Assembly (NCBI GenBank): GCA_913053875.1
Contig: CAJXGN010000003.1
Span: 1-64,000 of the forward strand
Direction: 5' to 3'
Origin: an uncultured Agromyces sp.
GTDB lineage: Bacteria > Actinomycetota > Actinomycetes > Actinomycetales > Microbacteriaceae
DNA: 64,000 nt
The position numbers and the translations under genes were made by a program. The notes under the pieces are model-generated. The model searched no databases. It saw only the letters and a program-made list of their open reading frames with translations, and was not told the DNA's origin. Positions 1 through 8,577 of this stretch are shown here, one piece after another (within the stretch, counting starts at the first letter, position 1; each line of letters starts with the position of its first letter).

Positions 1-19
1 CCCGCCGGCGCCCCGCCGT

Positions 20-25
20 TAGACT
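20..25 (+). promoter_or_regulatory. -10 element TAGACT of a leaderless serS promoter
   Basis: TAGACT lies exactly 7 nt before the GTG of serS, so the transcription start should fall on or next to the start codon. There is no room for a Shine-Dalgarno sequence. Too little upstream sequence is present to judge a -35 box. The same arrangement recurs before many genes in this window. Confidence 0.6.
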
Positions 26-32
26 GGCTCGC

Positions 33-1301
33 GTGATCGACCCCGTGCTGCTCCGCGAGAGCCCAGATGTCGTCAAGCGCTCGCAGGAGGCGCGCGGCGA
101 GTCTCCCGACCTCGTCGACGCGGCCCTCGAGGCCGACGCCGCCCGCCGCGCGGCGATCAGCGCGTTCGAGTCGCTGCGAGCCGAGCAGAACGCGTTCGGC
201 AAGACCGTCGCGAAGGCGCCCAAGGAGGAGAAGGCCGCGCTCGTCGCCCAAGCGCAGGAGCTCGCGGCGCAGGTGAAGGCGGCGAACGCCTCGTCGGGCG
301 AGGCCGACGAGCGGTTCACCGCCGCGATCGGCGCGATCGGCAACGTCGTCGTCGACGGCGTGCCCGCCGGCGGCGAGGACGACTTCGTGCTGCTGCGCGA
401 GGTGGGGGAGCGGCCCACGTTCGACTTCGAGCCGCGCGACCACCTCGAGATCGGCGAACTGCTCGACGCGATCGACATGGCGCGCGGTGCGAAGGTCTCG
501 GGCGCGCGCTTCCACTTCCTGAAGGGCGTCGGCGCGCGCCTCGAGCTCGGCATCATGAACATGGGCCTCGCGCGGGCCATCGACGCCGGCTTCACGCCGC
601 TCATCACCCCGACGCTCGTGCGGCCGGAGATCATGCAGGGCACCGGCTTCCTCGGCGCGCACGCCGAGGAGGTGTACCACCTGCCGGCCGACGACCTCTA
701 CCTCACGGGCACGAGCGAGGTGGCGCTCGCCGGCTACCACGCCGACGAGATCATCGACCTGTCCGCCGGTCCGCTCCGGTACGCCGGCTGGTCGACCTGC
801 TACCGCCGCGAGGCCGGCTCGCACGGCAAGGACACCCGCGGCATCATCCGCGTGCACCAGTTCGACAAGCTCGAGATGTTCTCCTACGTCGACCCGGTCG
901 ACGCCGAGGCCGAGCACGAGCGGCTGCTCGCCTGGCAGGAGGGCATGCTGCAGGACCTGGGCCTCAGTTACCGCGTCATCGACGTCGCCGCCGGCGACCT
1001 CGGCTCGAGCGCCGCGCGCAAGTTCGACGTCGAGGCGTGGGTGCCCACGCAGGGCGCCTACCGCGAGCTCACCTCGACCTCGAACTGCACGACCTACCAA
1101 GCGCGCAGGCTCGACATCCGCCACCGCACCGAGAGCGGCAGGACGGCTCCGGTCGCGACGCTGAACGGCACGCTCGCGACCACGCGCTGGATCGTCGCCA
1201 TACTCGAGACCCACCAGCAGGCCGACGGCTCGGTCGTCGTGCCCGAGGCGCTGCGCCCGTACGTGGGCGGCCTCGAGGTGCTCGAGCCGGTTGCGAAGTA
1301 G
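33..1301 (+). CDS. serS: seryl-tRNA synthetase
   Basis: Cytoplasmic class II aminoacyl-tRNA synthetase that activates serine with ATP and loads it on tRNA-Ser. The protein has 422 residues, the normal full length. Residues 1 to about 110 are the Ala/Glu/Arg-rich antiparallel coiled coil that grips the long variable arm of tRNA-Ser. The catalytic core follows, with the motif 2 segment [14 protein letters not shown] near residue 260 and a motif 3 region [17 protein letters not shown] near residue 385. The GTG start begins the family-typical N-terminus [12 protein letters not shown]. Two tRNA-Ser genes (TGA and GCT) lie within 3 kb downstream. A HAD phosphatase starts 10 bp after the stop and is probably co-transcribed. 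Confidence 0.97.
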   Translation: MIDPVLLRESPDVVKRSQEARGESPDLVDAALEADAARRAAISAFESLRAEQNAFGKTVAKAPKEEKAALVAQAQELAAQVKAANASSGEADERFTAAIGAIGNVVVDGVPAGGEDDFVLLREVGERPTFDFEPRDHLEIGELLDAIDMARGAKVSGARFHFLKGVGARLELGIMNMGLARAIDAGFTPLITPTLVRPEIMQGTGFLGAHAEEVYHLPADDLYLTGTSEVALAGYHADEIIDLSAGPLRYAGWSTCYRREAGSHGKDTRGIIRVHQFDKLEMFSYVDPVDAEAEHERLLAWQEGMLQDLGLSYRVIDVAAGDLGSSAARKFDVEAWVPTQGAYRELTSTSNCTTYQARRLDIRHRTESGRTAPVATLNGTLATTRWIVAILETHQQADGSVVVPEALRPYVGGLEVLEPVAK

Positions 1302-1311
1302 GGGTGAGCGG

Positions 1312-2124
1312 ATGACGTCGCCCTGGTTCGTCGCGCTCGACGTCGACGGCACCGTGCTGCACGAGGACGAGACGCTCGACCTCAAGGTCGTCGGGGCCGT
1401 GCAGCGCGCGCGCGACGCGGGGCACTTCGTGACCCTGTCGACCGGGCGCTCCTGGGAGACCACGCGCCCGATCCTCGAGCGGCTCGGCATCGAGCCCGAG
1501 TACGTGGTCTGCGCGAACGGCGCGCTCATCCTGCAGCGCGACGACGGGCCGGACGGCGAGCGCGACGGCGGCTATCGCCGCGAGCACATCGAGACGTTCG
1601 ATCCGGCGCCCGTGCTGCGCCGCATCCGCGAGTACCTGCCCGAGGGCAGCTTCATGGTCGAGGACCCCACGGGCTTCCGCCTGTACACCGTGGGCATGGA
1701 CGACTGGAACCTCGACAACGCGCGCGAGGTCGACTTCGACGACCTGCTGCACACGCCCGCGACGCGCGTGGTCGTCATCTCGCCCGGGCACGAGCTCGAC
1801 GAGTTCCTCGCGATCGTCGAGCAGATGGGCCTGCACCAGGTCAGCTACGCCATCGGCTGGACGGCGTGGCTCGACATCGCGCCCGAGGGCGTGAACAAGG
1901 CGACCGCGCTCGAACGCGTGCGCGACTGGCTCGGCTTCCCCGCCGACCGCGTGCTCGCCGTCGGCGACGGGCGCAACGACATCGAGATGTTCGAGTGGGC
2001 GGGCCGCGAGGGGCGTGCGGTCGCCATGGGCCAGGCGCCCGACGAGGTCAAGGCGGCCGCGACCGAGGTGACGGACGACATCGACCACGACGGGGTCGTC
2101 GCGGCGCTCGACGCGCTGCCCTGA
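1312..2124 (+). CDS. HAD-superfamily hydrolase (Cof/YidA-like phosphatase)
   Basis: Probable cytoplasmic Mg-dependent phosphatase, 270 residues. The HAD motif I DVDGT stands at residues 10-14 and the C-terminal motif GDGRNDIEMF supplies the metal-binding acids. The large cap insert between them fits the type IIB (Cof) subfamily, whose members dephosphorylate sugar phosphates or cofactors; the substrate cannot be read from sequence. The ATG at 1312 is preferred over an in-frame upstream codon inside serS because GGGTGAGCGG precedes it and the protein then starts as usual for the family. It follows serS by 10 bp, a neighbourhood common in actinobacteria. Confidence 0.9.
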   Translation: MTSPWFVALDVDGTVLHEDETLDLKVVGAVQRARDAGHFVTLSTGRSWETTRPILERLGIEPEYVVCANGALILQRDDGPDGERDGGYRREHIETFDPAPVLRRIREYLPEGSFMVEDPTGFRLYTVGMDDWNLDNAREVDFDDLLHTPATRVVVISPGHELDEFLAIVEQMGLHQVSYAIGWTAWLDIAPEGVNKATALERVRDWLGFPADRVLAVGDGRNDIEMFEWAGREGRAVAMGQAPDEVKAAATEVTDDIDHDGVVAALDALP

Positions 2125-2221
2125 GGAGCATCCTGCTCGAGGCATCCGCCCGCCCGTGCCGTGCAGCCGTCGTTCAGTTCCCTCCCAGAGCGTGCTGACA
2201 GGCTCGCAACCTGCGTTCGAG

Positions 2222-2227
2222 TAGAAT
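2222..2227 (+). promoter_or_regulatory. probable -10 (TAGAAT) for tRNA-Ser(TGA)
   Basis: TAGAAT is 58 bp upstream of the tRNA. A CTGACA at 2195-2200 resembles a -35 box, but the 21 bp spacing is too long, so only the -10 is offered. The rest of 2125-2285 holds no gene. Confidence 0.35.
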
Positions 2228-2285
2228 CGGGCCAGTTCGGGAGCGAGGACGCCGTCGAGTACGGCCGCGTCAGCGTGCCCGGCCG

Positions 2286-2370
2286 GGAGGGCTGTCCGAG
2301 CGGCCGATGGAGCTGGTCTTGAAAACCAGTGGGCAGCAATGCCTCGTGGGTTCGAATCCCACGCCCTCCG
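2286..2370 (+). tRNA. tRNA-Ser (anticodon TGA)
   Basis: Full cloverleaf: acceptor GGAGGGC pairs with GCCCTCC, the anticodon stem CTGGT/ACCAG encloses anticodon TGA at 2320-2322, a long serine-type variable arm follows, and the T arm contains GTTCGAATC. The CCA end is not encoded. It reads UCA codons. Genes of the LCP family begin 47 bp downstream. Confidence 0.97.
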
Positions 2371-2417
2371 CCGATACGAACGAGAACGACACGACCAGGA
2401 GACCGGGAAGGAGCCGA

Positions 2418-3734
2418 GTGAACGAGGAGATCAGTCACAGCTCGCGTCGAGCTGCGAAGCACCCCACCGTCGCTCGGCACGGCCGACTCAAGAAGTCGAG
2501 CGCCTGGCGCACGCTGCTCAAGGTGACCGCGTCCGTCGCAGCGGTGCTCATGGTCAGTGGCGTGTCGGTTGCGGCGTACGCGGCGTGGGACCTCGCCGAC
2601 ACCGTGCAGCCGTCGGTCACCCTCGGCAACGAGGAGGTGCTCGAGGGCGTGCCCGACGTGGGCGCCATCGACGGCGGCGTGAACTTCCTCCTCGTCGGCA
2701 GCGACAGCCGTCAGGGCCAGGGCACCGGCTTCGGCGACCCGACCCAGGAGACCGCGGTCCTCAACGACGTGACGATGCTCCTCCACATCGCGGAGGACCA
2801 CACGCACGCCTCGGTCATCAGCTTCCCCCGCGACATGCTCGTCGACCTGGTCGGCTGCACGGACCCCGAGACCGGTCAGGAACTCTGGGACCAGTACGAC
2901 GTCAAGATCAACACCGCGCTCGGCTACGGCGGCATGGCGTGCGTCGTCAGCACCGTCGAGAACCTCACGGGCGTGACGATCCCGTTCGCCGGCGTGGTGC
3001 AGTTCCTCGGCGTCGCCGGGCTCTCCGAGGCGGTCGGCGGCGTGGAGGTCTGCGTGGCCGAGCCCATCGAGGACCTCTACACCGGTGTCTTCCTCGACGC
3101 CGGCATGCACACGCTCAAGGGCATCGACGCCCTCCAGTTCCTCCGTACGCGCCACGGCGTCGGCGACGGCAGCGACCTCGGTCGCATCTCGAACCAGCAG
3201 GTCTTCCTCTCGGCGCTCGCCCGCACGCTGCAGAGCGACGGCACCTTCAACGACCCGGTGAAGCTGTTCAGCATCGCCAAGGCGGCGCTGGCGAACATGC
3301 AGCTCTCCGACAGCCTCACCGACCCCGTGCGCATGGTCTCGATCGCCGCGGCGATGAAGAACATCGACCTGGCGCAGCTCGCGTTCATCCAGTACCCGAC
3401 CGGCTACACGGCGAACGGTGCCGCGGTCGTGCCCACCTCGTCGGCTGACATCGTGAACCTCGCCCTCCAGAACGACACGCCGGTCGTGTTCGACACCGAG
3501 CAGGCCGACGCCAGCTTCGCCTCGCAGAAGGACGAGACGGCATCGCCCTCGCCGAGCGCGGAGGCCACCGAGGAGCCGGCCGAGACCACCGAGCCGACCG
3601 AGACGGCGGATGCCGGTAGCGAGACCGCGACCGCGTCGCCCGAGCCGACCGCCGAGGCGCTGCCCAGCGACGTCTACGGCCAGACGGCGGCCGACACCCG
3701 CTGCTCCGCGGGCCGTACGCTCGCCGACCAGTAG
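2418..3734 (+). CDS. LytR-CpsA-Psr (LCP) family cell-wall glycopolymer ligase
   Basis: Membrane-anchored enzyme that attaches polyprenyl-linked glycopolymers to peptidoglycan outside the membrane. The protein has 438 residues. A basic cytoplasmic N-terminus is followed by one transmembrane segment (about residues 36-60, LKVTASVAAVLMVSGVSVAAYA). The LCP domain then shows LLVGSDSR, SFPRDM and RTRHGVGDGSDLGRI, which carry the Asp and Arg residues that bind pyrophosphate and metal. The last ~70 residues are a Pro/Glu/Thr/Ala-rich extracellular tail. The GTG at 2418 is chosen because GGGAAGGAG lies 6 nt upstream; the longer open frame begins inside the tRNA gene and is rejected. Confidence 0.92.
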   Translation: MNEEISHSSRRAAKHPTVARHGRLKKSSAWRTLLKVTASVAAVLMVSGVSVAAYAAWDLADTVQPSVTLGNEEVLEGVPDVGAIDGGVNFLLVGSDSRQGQGTGFGDPTQETAVLNDVTMLLHIAEDHTHASVISFPRDMLVDLVGCTDPETGQELWDQYDVKINTALGYGGMACVVSTVENLTGVTIPFAGVVQFLGVAGLSEAVGGVEVCVAEPIEDLYTGVFLDAGMHTLKGIDALQFLRTRHGVGDGSDLGRISNQQVFLSALARTLQSDGTFNDPVKLFSIAKAALANMQLSDSLTDPVRMVSIAAAMKNIDLAQLAFIQYPTGYTANGAAVVPTSSADIVNLALQNDTPVVFDTEQADASFASQKDETASPSPSAEATEEPAETTEPTETADAGSETATASPEPTAEALPSDVYGQTAADTRCSAGRTLADQ

Positions 3735-3786
3735 CAGCCGCCCGCCCCGCGCTCGGCCCGAATCGTCGCCCGGGGGCATGTGCGGT

Positions 3787-3792
3787 TATGAT
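3787..3792 (+). promoter_or_regulatory. -10 (TATGAT) for tRNA-Ser(GCT)
   Basis: TATGAT matches the -10 consensus at 5 of 6 positions and lies 33 bp before the tRNA. No convincing -35 is visible 17 bp upstream. Confidence 0.45.
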
Positions 3793-3825
3793 GGCTGGCG
3801 TGCATCCGCGCGAGCGCCTGCACGA

Positions 3826-3914
3826 GGAGACGTCGCATAGTCCGGTCGAGTGCACCACCCTGCTAAGGTGGAGTCCCCGTAAGGGGACCGCGGGTTCAAA
3901 TCCCGCCGTCTCCG
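3826..3914 (+). tRNA. tRNA-Ser (anticodon GCT)
   Basis: Acceptor GGAGACG pairs with CGTCTCC. The anticodon stem CCACC/GGTGG holds anticodon GCT at 3862-3864, the variable arm TCCCC-GTAA-GGGGA is a long serine-type stem, and the T loop is GGTTCAAATC. It reads AGC/AGU. No CCA is encoded and no attachment-site duplicate of its 3' end was seen nearby. Confidence 0.97.
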
Positions 3915-3920
3915 CTCACT

Positions 3921-3945
3921 GAAACCCCTCGTCACGAGGGGTTTC
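3921..3945 (+). terminator. terminator after tRNA-Ser(GCT)
   Basis: Perfect 10-bp stem GAAACCCCTC / GAGGGGTTTC with loop GTCAC, starting 7 nt after the tRNA. It can also serve the methyltransferase gene that arrives from the opposite strand. Confidence 0.8.
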
Positions 3946-3966
3946 GTCGTCTTCGGCCGTCGCCCT

Positions 3967-4728
3967 TCAGGCCGGCCGCCGGGCCTCGATGAGGTGGCGC
4001 GTCGAGTGCGCCACGAACGCCCCGTCGGCCTCGATCTGCTTGTGCAGGTCGTGCAGTCTGGCACGGTACTCCTCGACGGTGAATCCCGGCACCCACCAGA
4101 CGAGCTTGCGCAGCAGGTAGACGGCTGCCGCCACGTCGAGGAGCTCGATGCGCAGTCGGGCCGTGCGCACGTCGATGACCTCCAACCCTGCAGAGCGGGC
4201 CGCGTCGGCCTCCGCCTCGGGATCGCGTCGTCTTCGCGCCTCGGGTTGCGGTCCAAGGAGGAACTCGATGAGCTCGAACCCGCTGGCGGGGCCGACGTGC
4301 TGGGCGAGGTACGTGCCGCCGAGGCGCAGCACCCGGGCGATCTCCCGCCAGTGCACTGTCGCCGGATGCCTGCTGGTGACCAGGTCGAAGGCCGCATCGC
4401 CGAACGGGAGCGGCGGGTCGTCGGGCGTCGCGACCACGGCGACCCCTCGGGGGTGCAGCAGTCGGGTGGCATGCGCGACGTTGGGCGGCCAGGACTCGGT
4501 CGCGACCGCGGTCGGCGGGAACCGGGCCGCCTCGGCGAGCACCTCGCCTCCGCCGGTCTGCAGGTCGAGCGATGCGCTCGCGCGGCCGAGGCGCTCGCCC
4601 AGCAGCCGTGCGTACCCCCACGGCGGGCGTTCCTCGGTCGCGCGCCCGTCCAGCCACGTGAAGTCCCAGCCCGTCACGTCGGCGCGGGCGCCCTCGTCGA
4701 GGAGGGCGGCGAATGCGTCGTGGGCCAT
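3967..4728 (-). CDS. class I SAM-dependent methyltransferase
   Basis: Probable small-molecule methyltransferase, 253 residues, cytoplasmic. The Rossmann SAM-binding motif I is SLDLQTGGGEVL and the later motifs are LPFGDAAFDLVTSRHPATVHW (motif IV region) and EIARVLRLGGTYLAQHVG, typical of the YafE/UbiE-like class. The substrate is unknown. The start at 4728 (MAHDAFAALL) is chosen because homologous methyltransferases of this type begin just before such a helix; a much longer open frame upstream is antisense to the next gene. CACGAT 6 nt upstream could be a leaderless -10. Confidence 0.85.
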   Translation of the reverse strand: MAHDAFAALLDEGARADVTGWDFTWLDGRATEERPPWGYARLLGERLGRASASLDLQTGGGEVLAEAARFPPTAVATESWPPNVAHATRLLHPRGVAVVATPDDPPLPFGDAAFDLVTSRHPATVHWREIARVLRLGGTYLAQHVGPASGFELIEFLLGPQPEARRRRDPEAEADAARSAGLEVIDVRTARLRIELLDVAAAVYLLRKLVWWVPGFTVEEYRARLHDLHKQIEADGAFVAHSTRHLIEARRPA

Positions 4729-4883
4729 GCTCCCATCGTGACCCATGTGACGCACGAGTGGAGCGTTTCGCGTCGGGCCCGGGTGGCCGGGCACCGCCGG
4801 CCCCTCCCGTGTGCACGCGCGGCGGCGTAGCGTCGATTTCGACTTCGACGGTGCGCCCGCACCGCGGCGAGGGAGATGGGTGC

Positions 4884-6032
4884 ATGGCGTCGATGAGGGC
4901 AACCGCCGCACGGGGCATCCGCTTCGCCGTGGCTGCAGCGGTTGCAGGCGCACTGGTCGGATGCTCCGCAGGCGCCCCGACCCCGCCGGGCGCGCCGACC
5001 CCGCCGGGCGCGCCGACCCCGCCGGGCGCGCCGACCGCCGCCGACGGTGGCCCGGCGCCCCAATCGATGCCGGCGCTCGGCGAGCCCGCCGACCTGGCCA
5101 CGGGGCTCGACGCACCATGGTCGGTCGCGTTCCTCGCCGACGGCACGGCGCTCGTGAGCGAGCGCGACACGGGGCGAATCCTCGAGCTCACCGAGACGGG
5201 CGAGGCGCGCGAGGTCGGCGTGATCGCCGGCATTCGCACCGACTCGGAGGCGGGCCTGCTGGGCCTCGCCGTCGACGAGGGCGACCGGCTCTACGTGTAC
5301 TCGACCGCGGCCGCCGGCAACCGCATCCAGCGGTTCGTGCTGCGCGGCGACCCCGGCGCGCTGGCGCTCGGGTCGCCCGAGACCATCCTCGACGGCATCC
5401 CCGCGGCGAGCTTCCACGACGGCGGCCGCATCGCGTTCGGGCCCGACGGCATGCTGTATGCGACCACCGGCGATGCGGGCGACCGGCCGGCGTCGCAGGA
5501 CCTCGGGTCGCTCGCGGGCAAGATCCTGCGGATGACGCCCGACGGCGACGTGCCGGCCGATAACCCGTTCGACGGGTCGCTCGTCCACAGCTACGGCCAC
5601 CGCAACGTGCAGGGCATCGCGTGGGCCGACGACGGCACGATGTTCGCCTCGGAGTTCGGACAGAACACGTGGGACGAGCTGAACGTGATCGAGCCGGGCG
5701 GCAACTACGGCTGGCCCGACGTCGAGGGCACGGGCGGCGACGCGTTCATCGACCCCGTGCAGCAGTGGAATCCCGACGAGGCGAGCCCGAGCGGCATCGC
5801 GATCGTCGGCGACACGCTCTACCTCGCGAACCTCCGCGGGCAGGTGCTGCGCGCGGTGCCGGTCGCCGACCCGACGCGGCACGAGGATCTTTTCGCCGGC
5901 GAGTACGGGCGACTCCGCGACGCCGTCGCCGCTCCCGACGGTTCGCTCTGGGTGCTCACCAACAACACCGACGGCCGCGGCTCGCCGCGCGACGGCGACG
6001 ATCGCATCCTGCGCATCGACGTGCGCGGCTGA
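4884..6032 (+). CDS. PQQ-dependent sugar dehydrogenase-like lipoprotein
   Basis: Probable secreted lipoprotein of the glucose/sorbosone dehydrogenase family, 382 residues, with a six-bladed beta-propeller. A signal peptide (RGIRFAVAAAVAGALVGC) ends in a lipobox with the lipidated Cys at residue 27. Next comes a Pro-rich linker made of three APTPPG units (residues 31-48). The propeller contains the family motifs LDAPWSVAFLADG, GLLGLAVDE, DGGRIAFGPDGMLYATTGD, YGHRNVQGIAW and EFGQNTWDELN. It would oxidise sugars or other alcohols at the cell surface if PQQ is available, and PQQ synthesis was not seen here. The start has GAGGGAG upstream. Confidence 0.88.
   Translation: MASMRATAARGIRFAVAAAVAGALVGCSAGAPTPPGAPTPPGAPTPPGAPTAADGGPAPQSMPALGEPADLATGLDAPWSVAFLADGTALVSERDTGRILELTETGEAREVGVIAGIRTDSEAGLLGLAVDEGDRLYVYSTAAAGNRIQRFVLRGDPGALALGSPETILDGIPAASFHDGGRIAFGPDGMLYATTGDAGDRPASQDLGSLAGKILRMTPDGDVPADNPFDGSLVHSYGHRNVQGIAWADDGTMFASEFGQNTWDELNVIEPGGNYGWPDVEGTGGDAFIDPVQQWNPDEASPSGIAIVGDTLYLANLRGQVLRAVPVADPTRHEDLFAGEYGRLRDAVAAPDGSLWVLTNNTDGRGSPRDGDDRILRIDVRG
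4974..5027 (+). repeat. three 18-bp tandem repeats inside the dehydrogenase linker
   Basis: The unit encodes APTPPG and is present three times with almost identical bases, followed by a partial fourth unit (APT). It separates the lipidated Cys from the propeller by an extended Pro-rich tether. Such perfect units can change number by slippage without shifting frame. Confidence 0.85.
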
Positions 6033-6059
6033 GTGCTGGAGGAGGAGTCGCCGGCCGAA

Positions 6060-6818
6060 TCAGGCGGGGACTGCGACGTGCCGCCGGATCAGCGCGACCA
6101 AGGTCTCGGGTTGCACTTCGAGAGTCGGACGAGTCGGCCGACGTGACAGCATCCTCAAGATGTCGGCGAGGGCCCGTTGGGCGTCGCCCCGAGACCCGCT
6201 GGCGGCTCGGTCGAGCGCCCATCCACCGATTGCGCCGGCGTCGCGTTCCTCCAGGATCCAGAGGAGATTGTGCAAGTCGACGAGGTCGCGATCGGCGAGT
6301 CGGCTCCGATACGCGTTCGCCTTCAGGGTCACCGCGGCCTCGACGGGCGGTACGCGCGCATCGAATCGAAGAATCCGGTCGCCGGTCAGCGTCACCGATA
6401 CGTGGATCAGGATCGGCGGGAGGGCAAGGGCGAAGGCGATTCCGGGAGCGGCGTCGAATCCGCGCCCACCGAGGACCTCCGTGCGGAAGCCGGAGGATCG
6501 GTTCGGTACGAGGAGGTCGACCTGCTGCCCGTCCTTGACGTAGCTGTTCCCTGCCGCGGCTGCGTATCCCGCGTCGGTGAGGAGTTCGTGCACGTCGCCC
6601 GAGGCGGCCAGTTCGGTACCGATCGCCGCATCGGCGTCGGCGGTTCGGCGAGCGAGGGCATTCGCGGATGGGAATGCGCAGAGGAGGAGGTGCGCCATCT
6701 GGCCGCCGACGATCCGGACATCGAGGTCGCCGGTGAGGGTGCAGACATCAGCAAGTGCGGAGAATGCCAGATCGTCCGCGTTGCTCGTCGAGATCGTCGT
6801 TGCGTCGAGCTCAATCAC
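6060..6818 (-). CDS. nucleotidyltransferase toxin-like protein (AbiEii/MenT type)
   Basis: Putative toxin of a type IV (AbiE-like) toxin-antitoxin pair, 252 residues. It has the nucleotidyltransferase-fold signature: VGGQMAHLL at residues 37-45, the metal-binding pair DAD at 61-63, and a third acid in QQVDLLVP (D101). It also has the AbiEii-like block LADRDLVDLHNLLW (174-187) with Lys167 upstream. Family members use NTPs to modify RNA ends; MenT enzymes of mycobacteria act on tRNA acceptor ends. The GTG start at 6818 overlaps the antitoxin stop by 8 bp (GTGATTGA), so the two are translationally coupled. Longer upstream frame is antitoxin shadow. Activity is inferred, not shown. Confidence 0.72.
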   Translation of the reverse strand: MIELDATTISTSNADDLAFSALADVCTLTGDLDVRIVGGQMAHLLLCAFPSANALARRTADADAAIGTELAASGDVHELLTDAGYAAAAGNSYVKDGQQVDLLVPNRSSGFRTEVLGGRGFDAAPGIAFALALPPILIHVSVTLTGDRILRFDARVPPVEAAVTLKANAYRSRLADRDLVDLHNLLWILEERDAGAIGGWALDRAASGSRGDAQRALADILRMLSRRPTRPTLEVQPETLVALIRRHVAVPA

Positions 6819-7764
6819 CGCGGCTCCACCGTGCCAGCACGAGCTGGACGAGTCGCTCCGAGGCCTGATCCGCATCCGCGCCACCGCTCGTGCGGATGTC
6901 GTATGCGCACAGCAGCGGATCCGCATTCGATGGTGCGTCCCAACCCCCGGCGTAGGCTGCAGCAAGCGGCCAGATCGTCGGGTCGGCCGGAACGATCACG
7001 GCCAGGGTCCCCTTCTCCCGAGCCGCCTCGGCGAAGCCGAGCGGAGCGAGCTTCAAGCCTGACCGTGCATAGACGATCGCGGTACGGGGAGTGCGCCACG
7101 GTGCTACGAGGTCGGCAGCCGCATCGCCGGAGAGGAGGCAGTCGACTCCAGCGCGGGCGGCCATCGAAGCTTGGCGGACGACTGGATCGATCCCGTACCA
7201 GTACTGCGCGATACCGCCTGGCCCGGGATACTCCTCGAGGAAGCTGGCCGCGACTCGTGCCGGATCGTTTGCGACCCACCCGGTTGAGGTCCGCGTCGCG
7301 AGATCAGGCATCCGCTTCAGGTTCTGTGAAACCGCCGCTTGGGTGACTCCGGTCTCTGAGGCGATTTCGATCTGCGTGCGAGGGCGCCGGGTACGGACGA
7401 GGGAACGGAGGAGGCCGAACCGCGCCCACGGCATCCTGCCCCTCGTGGGCGCGGGCTCCGTGGGCGTCGTGGCGGAAGCGAATCGCTCTGTATCCCAGAT
7501 GACCACGCCCTCATCCGTCGCGACGACCGCGACACTCGGATCCGTCTCGGCGATCCGAGCCAGGCTCTCCGTGAGCCTCGGGATCACGTATACGACGACG
7601 TCGCCGCCGCGATCCGCTGCAACCATCGAAGGTGATGGCGGTGTCTGGCGAACGCGAAGGCGCGCGTGTCGGCCGGCGATATCGGCGTCGGCGAACGTCT
7701 TCACCTCGACCGGGAGCCCCAAGGCGAGGAGGAGGTCGACGCCCGCCCCGGCCGTCGTCACCAT
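6811..7764 (-). CDS. AbiEi-like antitoxin / winged-helix regulator
   Basis: Putative antitoxin and autorepressor, 317 residues. The N-terminal ~100 residues are an alpha/beta domain (DVVVYVIPRL, VAVVATDEGVVIW). A winged helix follows at about 127-165 (TQIEIASETGVTQAAVSQNLKRM). A C-terminal ~140-residue domain contains LLSGDAAADLVAPWR and TAIVYARSG, the layout of actinobacterial AbiEi-family proteins, in which the helix-turn-helix binds inverted repeats in its own promoter. AGGAG lies just upstream of the ATG, and an ATTGG/CCAAT inverted repeat stands 20 bp upstream. Base composition is milder in GC than the flanks, suggesting acquisition by transfer. Confidence 0.7.
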   Translation of the reverse strand: MVTTAGAGVDLLLALGLPVEVKTFADADIAGRHARLRVRQTPPSPSMVAADRGGDVVVYVIPRLTESLARIAETDPSVAVVATDEGVVIWDTERFASATTPTEPAPTRGRMPWARFGLLRSLVRTRRPRTQIEIASETGVTQAAVSQNLKRMPDLATRTSTGWVANDPARVAASFLEEYPGPGGIAQYWYGIDPVVRQASMAARAGVDCLLSGDAAADLVAPWRTPRTAIVYARSGLKLAPLGFAEAAREKGTLAVIVPADPTIWPLAAAYAGGWDAPSNADPLLCAYDIRTSGGADADQASERLVQLVLARWSRGD

Positions 7765-7783
7765 CGCTACTCCTATAATGTGG

Positions 7784-7799
7784 ATTGGACGAGACCAAT
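7784..7799. promoter_or_regulatory. candidate autoregulatory operator of the AbiE-like pair
   Basis: Inverted repeat ATTGG-6 nt-CCAAT directly upstream of the antitoxin gene, in an AT-rich promoter stretch (ATTATAG next to it on the minus strand). Position and symmetry suit an AbiEi-type operator, but no binding data can be read from sequence. Confidence 0.45.
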
Positions 7800-7884
7800 A
7801 TAACTTATTTCGGCATGAACCGATACAGGTTGTACTGCCCCGCTACGTCCTGACCTGTACACGCGTCGAGCGGATCGGAGCTCG

Positions 7885-8577
7885 TCAGCCCAGTGGACCA
7901 CCCGCGCCTGCCGCGGAGTCGCTGGGTTCGGCGGCCGTTCGCGAGACGATCTCGCGAACGGCCGCCGCGGCGTCATCGGGGCGGCCGCCGGCAACCGCTC
8001 GGGCCACCGCCGCATGGAGGGCGACGTCGTGCGGGTCGGCGTGCACGACACGGGTCGCCCGGTCGGCGAGCGCCTCGTCGATCACGGCGCCGAGACGCTG
8101 CAGCATGCGGTTGCCTGACAGACGCAGCAGCTCGCGGTGGAACGCCTGGTCGGCGTCGAGGAAGGCCGGTCCGTCGGCTCGGGCGAGCCCGTCGGCCAGG
8201 TCGAGCAGGGCGGAGCCTTCCGAGCCGACCGCGTGCAGCGCCGCCGCCTCGGCCGCCGCTGGCTCCACCGCGAGCCGCAGCGCGACGAGTTCCGCGAGCT
8301 GCGTGGCGCGTGCGACCCCGTCGCCGGCGAGTCGCCAGTGGATCACGCGCGGGTGCAGCACGTTCCACGCCTCCTCGGGCAGCACACGGAGCCCGACGCG
8401 CTGCCGCGCCTCGACGAGCTCGAGCGACACCAGTACTCGAACGGCTTCACGCACGATGCTGCGGGAGACGCCGTGCCGGGCGACGAGTGCGTCGACCGTG
8501 AGCACGCCGCCCGCGGGCATCCGCCCGTCGACGATGCGGCGGCCGGTGTCGTCGAGCACCCGCTCGAACGCGCTCAT
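7885..8577 (-). CDS. GntR-family (FadR/FCD) transcriptional regulator
   Basis: Predicted metabolite-responsive repressor, 230 residues. The N-terminal winged helix contains LVARHGVSRSIVREAVRVL (about residues 32-50). The C-terminal helical FCD domain has AFHRELLRLSGNRML and the late His of VALHAAVARAV, positions that usually bind a metal and a carboxylate ligand. The ATG overlaps the stop of the SDR gene upstream (ATGA), so it is the second gene of a short operon and probably controls these dehydrogenases. A sugar-acid or hydroxy-acid inducer would fit this family and context, as inference only. Confidence 0.88.
   Translation of the reverse strand: MSAFERVLDDTGRRIVDGRMPAGGVLTVDALVARHGVSRSIVREAVRVLVSLELVEARQRVGLRVLPEEAWNVLHPRVIHWRLAGDGVARATQLAELVALRLAVEPAAAEAAALHAVGSEGSALLDLADGLARADGPAFLDADQAFHRELLRLSGNRMLQRLGAVIDEALADRATRVVHADPHDVALHAAVARAVAGGRPDDAAAAVREIVSRTAAEPSDSAAGAGGPLG

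Noticed and set aside
3826..7800. tRNA-Ser(GCT) as an integration site for the AbiE-like module
   Set aside because: No integrase and no duplicate of the tRNA 3' end was seen; a methyltransferase and a sugar dehydrogenase of normal composition lie between.
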